A stretch of 37,502 bases of DNA from Planctomycetota bacterium (GTDB taxonomy: Bacteria > Planctomycetota > Phycisphaerae > WQYP01). Both the position numbers and the translations under genes were made by a program. The DNA is taken from positions 1 to 37,502 of the forward strand of contig JAJZJL010000036.1 of the NCBI GenBank assembly GCA_021810145.1, given 5' to 3'. Shown here piece after piece: positions 9,619 through 15,680 of this stretch. The notes below the pieces were generated by a model. The model searched no databases. It had not been told where the DNA came from and saw only the letters and a list, made by a program, of their open reading frames with translations. How positions within the stretch are numbered: position 1 is the stretch's first letter; the number at the start of each line of letters is the position of its first letter.

Positions 9619-9645
9619 CCGTTAACCTCCGAAGGAAGCTAACGG
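9619..9645. repeat. Inverted repeat (CCGTTA/TAACGG with inner TCC/GGA)
   Basis: The outer arms CCGTTA and TAACGG enclose a second short pair TCC-GAA-GGA, giving a hairpin with a symmetric internal loop (ACC against AGC). There is no T-tract. Confidence 0.55.
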
Positions 9646-9794
9646 TATTCTTCCGCTTATATAGGATATTACCGCTTTGTTGAAAATTGGTCAACACATA
9701 ATAAATGCACGAAAAAATATCTGTTTGAACGTTCGCGCACGCAATGCTTCCGCATGTACGCCGGAATATATTTTGAGCCGGCACTCGGTGCTTG

Positions 9795-9823
9795 TTTTGG
9801 CTTGGTCCAAGCAAGCGCCAAAA
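9795..9823. repeat. Nested inverted repeat between genes
   Basis: TTTTGGC (9795-9801) pairs with GCCAAAA (9817-9823) around an inner near-palindrome CTTGG-T-CCAAG. It lies about 60 bp downstream of the stop of the minus-strand gene ending at 9885. It could end that transcript, but no run of T follows on that strand. Confidence 0.5.
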
Positions 9824-9884
9824 GAAATCTCGCAAAACGGTCACATTGCCGGCTTGGCGGGAACAATTGCCACTCATATGTGTT

Positions 9885-10850
9885 TTAATTGTCCGCGAGC
9901 TGGTTCATGGTGCTGGCGGTCATGCCGTAAGCGACCTTTGCTGAGGCACTGATCCAGTGATTGGAATCGCCCGTGTAGTGCTTGAGAAAAACGGCAATGG
10001 CATGGGCACGCGGCGCGTAGGATGTGTTCCATCGGGCAATGCCCAGTTCAAGCATGGCGTCTATTCGCCACGAAATATCCTGGTCGTATCGGACGATATT
10101 TGCCATATCGCCCGAATTTGGATTCAAAACGTCCACAACTTTCATTTTGCCGTACCATTGGGTACTCGCCGCATTGGCCGCGCTGAGGAGTTTGGTCGCG
10201 GAATGATATTCGTACTGATTTTTAGTCGGCCCGGATTTGTAGAGCATTCGCAGACCGGCGGTAGCCGATTGAATGTCTTCCAATCCGCACGTTCGCGCAT
10301 CGACAAACAGCCCGTGCCGCCAGAGCCGATGACCGAAAACCAGTAGACCGGTTAAAGCATGGACCGCATTTTTCGGCTTTTTATCGCTGACGCAACTGGC
10401 GGCATACGCCCCGGTCATCTGGCCAATGGCATTGAGGCGGTCCGCTATGGTGTCCGAAGTTGTGGGCAGTCGGACGCCTTTGCCAAAAAGGAGTTCTTTG
10501 CGCGACATCGTTGCCGAAGCGGCTTGCTCAATAATCTTAACGATGGCATGAATTTCCGGCGAGGCATCGGGAGTGGCGTTGGAAGCAAGGTCTTTCAGCG
10601 CATTGCGATTATTGGACAGGGCTTCCACTTGTTTATAGGCCTGAATGTACAGCTTCCCGGCACCCGAGCCTGACGGAGCCGGTGTCAGGTCGCTGATGCT
10701 GGCGTTGATGGTAATGGGTTTCATAAATCCATGGGCCATCGTGTGATACGTGGGCTGGCCAATGGAGTCCGGGCCTGCAAAAATGTAAACCATAACCCCT
10801 GCAATTATGATGAAGATAATCGCAACGGCGATACCGATTTTATAGTTCAT
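9885..10850 (-). CDS. Membrane-anchored protein of unknown function
   Basis: 321 residues. The ATG at 10850 has GGAAG six nt upstream. One N-terminal membrane segment (IGIAVAIIFIIIAGVMVYIF) is followed by a soluble, mainly helical domain that would face the periplasm. I do not recognise a family. Two internal Cys (in ASCVSD and RTCGLED) could form a disulfide. It lies 77 bp downstream of the HemQ-like gene on the same strand and may be the last gene of the GDPD-rho-hemQ run. No function can be inferred beyond an extracytoplasmic helical domain. Confidence 0.8.
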   Translation of the reverse strand: MNYKIGIAVAIIFIIIAGVMVYIFAGPDSIGQPTYHTMAHGFMKPITINASISDLTPAPSGSGAGKLYIQAYKQVEALSNNRNALKDLASNATPDASPEIHAIVKIIEQAASATMSRKELLFGKGVRLPTTSDTIADRLNAIGQMTGAYAASCVSDKKPKNAVHALTGLLVFGHRLWRHGLFVDARTCGLEDIQSATAGLRMLYKSGPTKNQYEYHSATKLLSAANAASTQWYGKMKVVDVLNPNSGDMANIVRYDQDISWRIDAMLELGIARWNTSYAPRAHAIAVFLKHYTGDSNHWISASAKVAYGMTASTMNQLADN

Positions 10851-10927
10851 GGCAACTTCCTGTTATTCCGCCAGGTCGGATGGCCGGTCAATACCGATTA
10901 TTGGCCCTGTAACCAAAGGCTGATGCA

Positions 10928-11731
10928 TCAAACGGCGGCAATCTGCCTCACTATATTTTCTATCGGCGTTTGGACACAGGTAAAAATAGGGGTATCGCGC
11001 ACGGTAAACCGGCTGCCTTCTGTTTCCCGGAGTTCCTGCACGAGATCCAGGAAATCTCCCGGTTTATCGGTCTCAAATGCCACGACAAATTCCTGATCAT
11101 CCAGCCCGAAACTGTAGGTCGTGTTGAGTTTCACGGACGGGTAGCGATTGCCTACCATGATGTGTTCGTCCATGATGCCTTGTCGGGTTTGTTTGCTTAA
11201 CAGGTACCATTCCCGCGTTTTGACAAATGGATATACAAAAATATATTTACGTTTGCCCGGTACAATGCTGGTGCGGGTGTCATCATGCGCGGGATCAATT
11301 TTATCCACATAGGTGCTGCGCTTGCTCTGGGCAAGATAGCAGAACGGCTGAACCAGATATCCCGCGACCGGCAGGCGATGGATCGCGGCGGTGAATTCCT
11401 GAATGGCATCAAGATCGTAGGAGATTTTCCAGAACATGATATCCACATCAGGCCGCGTGCCGACACAACTGTATGGAATCAGCAGCATCTTATGCTGATC
11501 CTGCTTTTGTACGAGTTCAACAAGCTCATGGAGCATCTGAGCCTGTGCGTTTTGCGGCAGCCGGCGAAATTCGGGCAGTAGTTTGTAAAATGAGAACGAC
11601 ACAAATTGCCGCCGAACTTCCGCCCTCGCGCCAGCCGCTGGTTGTTCTTTCACGCCGGTGTGCGCCAATGTTGATGCACCCGGGCGACCACTGGCCGTGG
11701 CGGGGGTTGAGGACGTCGTGGTTTCAGTCAT
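10928..11731 (-). CDS. hemQ: HemQ-type coproheme decarboxylase (chlorite dismutase family)
   Basis: Family members of this type turn coproheme into heme b in the coproporphyrin-dependent pathway. The start at 11731 has GGAG seven nt upstream; the frame is open to 11815, but the extra residues look like leader. In the 267-residue protein the core runs from about residue 40. YPFVKTREWYLL contains the expected catalytic Tyr (176). DEHIMVGNRYP supplies the proximal His (190). SFGLDDQEFVVAFE closes the heme pocket. By eye the position of the distal Arg of true chlorite dismutases is Leu202 (in SVKLNTTYSFGL), which argues against chlorite dismutation. The sequence is closer to the actinobacterial-like type than to the Firmicutes type. 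An Ala/Thr-rich leader of about 35 residues precedes the domain. It lies downstream of rho with a 242-bp gap. Confidence 0.9.
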   Translation of the reverse strand: MTETTTSSTPATASGRPGASTLAHTGVKEQPAAGARAEVRRQFVSFSFYKLLPEFRRLPQNAQAQMLHELVELVQKQDQHKMLLIPYSCVGTRPDVDIMFWKISYDLDAIQEFTAAIHRLPVAGYLVQPFCYLAQSKRSTYVDKIDPAHDDTRTSIVPGKRKYIFVYPFVKTREWYLLSKQTRQGIMDEHIMVGNRYPSVKLNTTYSFGLDDQEFVVAFETDKPGDFLDLVQELRETEGSRFTVRDTPIFTCVQTPIENIVRQIAAV

Positions 11732-11876
11732 GATAAAACTCCAGCAAATCGCGGAGGCTTGGCCGCCGCATTCCATAGCGTAACTGATTTTAGGAACAAA
11801 GGCGCATAAATTCACCTGTCGGCGAAAATATTTCTCGGATTACGGCAGGTATGATAGTTGATCACATGACGCTGTA

Positions 11877-11945
11877 TGGCGATCAGGGGGGAGGCTCCGA
11901 TGGTGTCATTAAACCCCGGGGGGCCAGAACCTGTGATCATCGCCA
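11877..11945. repeat. Long interrupted inverted repeat between rho and hemQ
   Basis: TGGCGATCAGG (11877-11887) is matched by CCTG (11930-11933) and ATCGCCA (11939-11945) with a five-base bulge. The loop holds two G-rich runs. It may act as a terminator or processing site in the rho-hemQ transcript; no T-tract is visible. Confidence 0.4.
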
Positions 11946-11973
11946 GCGGCAACTGCATCAGAAAAGTGATTAC

Positions 11974-13143
11974 TTACCCGCGCGAGCGGCCTGAATGGGT
12001 GCCTTGCCGCTCGGGCGTAAATGCCGCAAGAAATTCAGCATTGGTTTTATAACGGCGCATCATGCGCAGGAGTTGCTCCATGCCTTGTGCCGGATCGCGC
12101 TGGAGCAATTCCCGGCGGACCAGTGCGACTTTTCGTGTGGCTTCCGGGCCCAGCAGCAATTCTTCTTTGCGGGTGCCCGATGCCGGCAAATCAATGGCTG
12201 GCCAGACCCGGCGCTCGGCCAGGCGGCGCGACAGCACCAGTTCCATATTGCCGGTGCCTTTGAATTCCTGAAAGATCAGATCATCCATCCGGCTGCCGGT
12301 TTCGATCAAAGCGGAGGCGATAATGCTCAGCGACCCGCCATGTTCAATATTTCGTGCAGCGCCAAAAATGGCGCGTGGTTCCAGCAGGGCGCCCGAATCA
12401 ACTCCGCCCGACATCGTGCGGCCCGAACTGCCGACAAAATGATTGAAGGCTCTTCCCAGACGTGTCAATGAGTCCAGCATCACAATAACGTGATGGCCGA
12501 ATTCCACCATGCGCCTGGCGCGTTCAATAACCAAGCGGCTGGTTCGAACGTGGGAAAGGACATCTTCGTCATTGTTGCTGGCCCAGACTTCGGCGTTAAG
12601 CGTGCGACGGAAATCGGTAACTTCTTCCGGGCGTTCATCCACGAGAAGAATAAAAACCTTCATATCCGGGTGATTGGTCAATACCGCCTGAGCGATTTGC
12701 TTGAGCAGCGTGGTCTTTCCGGTTTTCGGCGGAGCGACAATCAATCCGCGCTGTCCGCGGCCGATGGGGGTCAGCATATCCATGATGCGCATGGAATCCG
12801 GGCCGCCGGGCGTTTCCAGACGTATGCGTTCCCGCGGATCAATAACGGTCAGATCCCCAAAGGCTGGCAATGCCCAGTATTTTTCCAGGCTTTGATCCAT
12901 GACGTTGACGATTTCCGTTACCTGCGGCGCCGGGCCGCGTGTCGCGGGCTTGGTATTCACGGTAAGCGTCAGACCGGGGCGCAGGTGTGCTTCTTCAATG
13001 ATGGCGGCGGAGACGGTGGGATCGGCGGGGACCGGTTTAAATTTTCGTTGCTCGGAGCGGATAAAGCCGACGCCTTTGTCGGTGATTTCCAGCATGCCGG
13101 TAACTTGTTTTTCAACTTTTTCAACAACCTGATTTTCTGACAC
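11974..13143 (-). CDS. rho: Transcription termination factor Rho
   Basis: Rho is a hexameric RNA-dependent ATPase that releases RNA polymerase. The protein is 389 residues from the GTG at 13143, or 392 from an in-frame TTG at 13152. I prefer GTG because GGAG lies nine nt before it but directly abuts TTG. Domains are a short N-terminal cold-shock-like RNA-binding domain ([15 protein letters not shown]) without the usual N-terminal helical bundle, then the RecA-type motor with Walker [10 protein letters not shown] (about residue 140 from the TTG), [12 protein letters not shown] (catalytic Glu), Walker [23 protein letters not shown] (Q-loop region) and [22 protein letters not shown] (R-loop and Arg finger). 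The start region overlaps the stop of the phosphodiesterase gene upstream, so translation of the two is probably coupled. Confidence 0.97.
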   Translation of the reverse strand: MSENQVVEKVEKQVTGMLEITDKGVGFIRSEQRKFKPVPADPTVSAAIIEEAHLRPGLTLTVNTKPATRGPAPQVTEIVNVMDQSLEKYWALPAFGDLTVIDPRERIRLETPGGPDSMRIMDMLTPIGRGQRGLIVAPPKTGKTTLLKQIAQAVLTNHPDMKVFILLVDERPEEVTDFRRTLNAEVWASNNDEDVLSHVRTSRLVIERARRMVEFGHHVIVMLDSLTRLGRAFNHFVGSSGRTMSGGVDSGALLEPRAIFGAARNIEHGGSLSIIASALIETGSRMDDLIFQEFKGTGNMELVLSRRLAERRVWPAIDLPASGTRKEELLLGPEATRKVALVRRELLQRDPAQGMEQLLRMMRRYKTNAEFLAAFTPERQGTHSGRSRG

Positions 13144-13156
13144 TTCAGTCAACTCC
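13143..13156 (-). promoter_or_regulatory. Ribosome site and alternative rho starts at the GDPD stop
   Basis: On the minus strand GGAG is immediately followed by TTGA, which holds both a possible TTG start of rho (13152) and the TGA stop of the GDPD gene (13149-13151). The GTG at 13143 is nine nt from GGAG, so it is the better placed start. Confidence 0.6.
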
Positions 13157-13874
13157 GTTTAGCTTTCGGACGGATCAATTCTGGATGATCCGTAATAATT
13201 CCTTCCACACCGATGGCCGCACACGCGGCCACAGAACCGGCGTCATTGGGGGTGTAGGTCCAAACCCGCAGATGGCGTTCCCGGGCGGACTTGATTCGTT
13301 CCATATTCAGAACCCCGGTGTTCAACCCCAGAATGCCTGCGCCAATCGTGGCACAGATATCGGGCAACTCCGGTTGCCAGGCGTCGCTAAGCAGGCCGAT
13401 GGTGGCATCAGGCATGCTTTTGTGGACCGCTTTGAGAATATCTCGCTCAAAGCTCAGTATCACCGACGTCTCACGCATGGCAAATTCATCAAGAATTCGC
13501 CGCAGCAGAATCGGATCCATCGGCGTTTTTATCTCCAGAACCGCAATGGCATCATCGCTGATGGCCTGTAACGCTTCGGTTAAAAGCGGTATGCGTGTGC
13601 CGGCAAAACGCGGATGTTTCCAGGACCCGGCATCGAGTCTCAGTAAATCCAGTCGGGTCAAATCAGCCACGGCCCCAGTGCCGTTGGTGGTTCTATCCAC
13701 CGTCGGATCATGCAGAATAACTGGAATGCCGTCTTTGCAAAGACGCACATCCATCTCCACAGCTCGAGCGCCGAGTCGAATCGCCTCGTCGAAAGCGGCC
13801 ACTGTGTTTTCTGGGGCTTCAGCCGATGCTCCCCGATGGGCAATAGCCATCACGGCAGCGTTAGCCATGTGCAT
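13149..13874 (-). CDS. ugpQ: Glycerophosphodiester phosphodiesterase
   Basis: Cleaves glycerophosphodiesters to glycerol 3-phosphate and an alcohol. 241 residues, the normal size for a cytoplasmic enzyme; no signal peptide. The metal and catalytic signature is intact: AHRGASAEAPENTVAAF, then ARAVEMDVRLCKDG with the metal-binding E.D, and VILHDPTVDRTTNGTG with the second catalytic His. The C-terminus has the usual GLNTG, RVWTYTPND and GVEGIITDHPEL strands of the TIM barrel. Two ATGs are available (13874 and 13868), neither with a clear ribosome site. The leader contains alternative inverted repeats reaching almost to the start. The stop overlaps the start region of rho. The symbol is a best fit within a family of paralogues. 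Confidence 0.93.
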   Translation of the reverse strand: MHMANAAVMAIAHRGASAEAPENTVAAFDEAIRLGARAVEMDVRLCKDGIPVILHDPTVDRTTNGTGAVADLTRLDLLRLDAGSWKHPRFAGTRIPLLTEALQAISDDAIAVLEIKTPMDPILLRRILDEFAMRETSVILSFERDILKAVHKSMPDATIGLLSDAWQPELPDICATIGAGILGLNTGVLNMERIKSARERHLRVWTYTPNDAGSVAACAAIGVEGIITDHPELIRPKAKRS

Positions 13875-13879
13875 GTTAT

Positions 13880-13927
13880 AACAGGTTGCGGCAAAGGTTA
13901 AAAGCGCCCGGCTTACTTTAACCTGTT
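13880..13927 (-). promoter_or_regulatory. Leader with two mutually exclusive hairpins before the GDPD-rho genes
   Basis: On the minus strand the 5' arm AACAGGTTAAA (13927-13917) can pair either with TTTAACCT (13902-13895, 8 bp, 14-nt loop) or with AACCTGTT (13887-13880, 8 bp, 32-nt loop). The second partner ends five bases before the ATG at 13874. The two pairings use overlapping bases of the same arm. The pattern could be an attenuator or translational switch, or a repeated protein-binding site. Confidence 0.45.
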
Positions 13928-14006
13928 TTTATTGCTCCGATTTCCATATTCTTGCTTCAACGCGGCGGAAAAAGAATTAAAAAAGGGCAACACCAGGCTT
14001 TTCCTG

Positions 14007-14420
14007 TTAGTCATCAGCCAACGCCCGCCAGATCGAGGCAATGAGGCTGAATATTGTGGCCATGGTCAACAGCATCCACTGTCCGAATGTCATTTTCCAT
14101 CCCAGTGCGCCCGCCATGATCCATTGCATCAGGCCCTGCGTGCCCCATATTGGAATCCAGCAGCTTAGTACCAGCAATACCCAAAGTATCATGCCGGTAA
14201 AGCCGGCTTCCGCCACGGCGTTATCGGCAATTTCCCATCCCGTAGCCGCGCCCGCGATAGCACCGATGACCGGTTCCACCAGCATCCAGGAGCCTTTGGA
14301 AAACAATTGCGAGATAAAGTAAATCACGACCCATGCCGCAATAACCCACAGTATCTTCTTGCCCAGAAATCGCAGCAGACGGAAGAGGTCGTCGAAAATG
14401 GACAACAGACTTTGTGCCAT
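14007..14420 (-). CDS. Small integral membrane protein of unknown function
   Basis: 137 residues. After a short amphipathic N-terminus (LLSIFDDLFRLLRFL) come three to four membrane segments: KILWVIAAWVVIYFI, a glycine-rich stretch EPVIGAIAGAATGWEIAD, GMILWVLLVLSCWIPIW, and a last one around MLLTMATIFSLIASIW. No family is recognised. The glycine-rich segment resembles those in small channel-like or scaffold proteins, but that is only a resemblance. A promoter-like sequence at 14512-14540 and a perfect inverted repeat in the leader suggest it has its own transcript. Confidence 0.75.
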   Translation of the reverse strand: MAQSLLSIFDDLFRLLRFLGKKILWVIAAWVVIYFISQLFSKGSWMLVEPVIGAIAGAATGWEIADNAVAEAGFTGMILWVLLVLSCWIPIWGTQGLMQWIMAGALGWKMTFGQWMLLTMATIFSLIASIWRALADD

Positions 14421-14466
14421 CGATACACACGCTTTATTTTCCTATGCCAATAACCTTCGCGCCAAT

Positions 14467-14489
14467 ACCGCCAGTAACCAATTGGCGGT
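14467..14489. repeat. Perfect 7-bp inverted repeat in the leader of the gene at 14420
   Basis: ACCGCCA and TGGCGGT are separated by nine bases. On the minus strand it lies between the predicted transcription start (about 14505) and the ATG at 14420. It could be an operator, or an RNA hairpin in the leader. Confidence 0.6.
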
Positions 14490-14511
14490 CCCCCGAAACC
14501 GCGATTGTCTA

Positions 14512-14540
14512 TTTTATGCCTATGACCGATGTACAGTCCA
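14512..14540 (-). promoter_or_regulatory. Possible promoter for the small membrane protein
   Basis: On the minus strand TGGACT (14540-14535), a 17-nt spacer and TAAAAT (14517-14512) match sigma-70 boxes at 4/6 and 5/6. The position just downstream of the lipoprotein stop codon and about 95 bp before the ATG is sensible. Confidence 0.4.
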
Positions 14541-14553
14541 GTGGCGTGCTGAT

Positions 14554-15276
14554 TTATAATTTCCCAAAGAGCCGATGCAGAATTTTTCGTTCCAATGCCG
14601 GATCGTGGCCGACACGCATCCAGTAAGCCCCCCCCGCGGAGGGAGTCGCGCGATGCGATTGCAATGCTGAGGAATTGTTGCCAAATGCTGAGGCTCCAAA
14701 AAATGCAACATTGCCCACGGATCCCTGCGGGTTTTCCTGTCGCTCGACAAGTGCTTCAACGGTTATGTTGAAAGTGTGCGGTTTGTCGGTTCGGCTGATC
14801 ACCACGCGTATGGTTCGACGGAATGTATTAATGGTGCCTTCCATGAGTTCGGGAAAGGTTGTGGCGTCAGGACGCCACCATTGAAGAATTTCCGGGCCGG
14901 TTCGGTAGCGGGTGGTCATAACACCCAGGCGGTAGCTGGCCCATTCGATGGTGTAACCCATGTGGATCAGAAGATGCTTTGTATGTCTCCAGATGTTGTC
15001 ATAGTGCTCGATGGCAATTTGGCGAGTCGTCCCGTTGCGGGTATTGGCGAACCAATTCGGGGTCTTATGGTCAGAATGTTGCGCCGTTTGGGTGCGTAAC
15101 ATGACATTACTCGCACGCTTGGCCGGATGGCTTGTTGCCGCGGGGCGGCTTAAAGCCCAAGGGGGGCCAAGGACCGCAGGTTTCAGCGGCACAATGGAAG
15201 AGTGACATCCGGCCAGCGGTGTCAGCATTAAGGTAATCATCAGTAATCGCGGAAGACTCAACTTCATGATTTTCAT
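14554..15276 (-). CDS. Lipoprotein of unknown function
   Basis: 240 residues from 15276 (237 from a second ATG at 15267; the frame is open to 15309). A hydrophobic signal ends in a lipobox LTPLAGC, so the mature protein would be lipidated on that Cys. The mature part contains a conserved-looking core (HYDNIWRHTKHLLIHMGYTIEWASYRLGVMTTRY) followed by strands with TFRRTIRVVISRTDKPHTFNITVEALVERQ. This suggests a small alpha/beta domain as in many planctomycete envelope lipoproteins. No specific family is recognised. Neither start has a good ribosome site. It is divergent from the pilus operon. Confidence 0.8.
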   Translation of the reverse strand: MKIMKLSLPRLLMITLMLTPLAGCHSSIVPLKPAVLGPPWALSRPAATSHPAKRASNVMLRTQTAQHSDHKTPNWFANTRNGTTRQIAIEHYDNIWRHTKHLLIHMGYTIEWASYRLGVMTTRYRTGPEILQWWRPDATTFPELMEGTINTFRRTIRVVISRTDKPHTFNITVEALVERQENPQGSVGNVAFFGASAFGNNSSALQSHRATPSAGGAYWMRVGHDPALERKILHRLFGKL

Positions 15277-15423
15277 TGTAACAGAATTTTTCCAGATGAC
15301 ATCGTGCAAAAGTCAGATTGTCCGGAACGGGTTTCCCATTGGATAGTGGACTTTATGCTCTGCGCGCGGTTGGTAAACGTGTTGGGTGGTTAATCAAAAA
15401 ATAAAAAAATGGATTCTTTTTGC

Positions 15424-15452
15424 TTGACGAATCTGGTAATCTGGGTTTTATT
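15424..15452 (+). promoter_or_regulatory. Probable promoter of the pilus/secretin operon
   Basis: TTGACG (15424-15429), a 17-nt spacer and TTTATT (15447-15452) match sigma-70 boxes at 5/6 and 4/6. The A/T-rich tract immediately upstream resembles an UP element. The resulting leader would be about 220 nt. Confidence 0.45.
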
Positions 15453-15470
15453 AAGAGTCCTGATGCGAGC

Positions 15471-15523
15471 CTGCGCGGTGCCATTGACCGAAGTCTTGGC
15501 GGCGCAGCGGGTTAAATTTTTTT
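15471..15523 (+). terminator. Possible attenuator in the pil leader
   Basis: CTGCGC (15471-15476) pairs with GCGCAG (15502-15507), extended inward by GCC (15480-15482) and GGC (15498-15500). A run of seven T follows at 15517-15523. The nine-base gap between stem and T-run is longer than in a standard intrinsic terminator, so this is tentative. Confidence 0.35.
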
Positions 15524-15680
15524 GTTCGGGGGTGGCGATCCCTGATTCTTAACCGGGCGACGAGGTGGAGTAGACTTTCGTGGAGCTGCGGCTCGGCGTA
15601 AGATACATCCAGATGGCGGATCAGGTCTGGTCCGACATTCGAAATTCCCGGAGTTGCATCAGCGCTTGCCGGAGGTCTTC

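Larger units (their letters stand above)
8975..9884. other. 0.9-kb region without a convincing gene
   Basis: Several frames are open for 60-145 codons here (for example 9440-9877 minus and 9190-9483 plus), but none resembles a known family or has a good ribosome site. The stretch must hold the rny promoter, which I could not place. It contains three notable inverted repeats (9446-9465, 9619-9645, 9795-9823). A small RNA is possible; I found no match to tmRNA or RNase P RNA landmarks. Confidence 0.5.
15310..15680 (+). other. Divergent intergenic region and long pil-operon leader
   Basis: About 370 bp without a gene. It holds an A/T-rich block (15391-15420), the predicted pil promoter (15424-15452), an inverted repeat followed by a T-run (15471-15523), and the ribosome site of the first pil gene (GGAGG 15671-15675). 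Confidence 0.6.

Noticed and set aside
9619-9645. Signal recognition particle RNA apical loop
   Set aside because: TCCGAAGGAAGC resembles the conserved SRP RNA tip, but the loop is one base short, the 5' internal-loop bases differ (ACC instead of the expected G-rich side) and no flanking long stem is visible.
9440-9877. 145-codon frame on the minus strand
   Set aside because: No family resemblance, high Arg/Ser/Cys composition typical of non-coding frames, no ribosome site.
10928-11731. True chlorite dismutase
   Set aside because: The distal Arg is not present at the aligned position, and the sequence matches the HemQ group.
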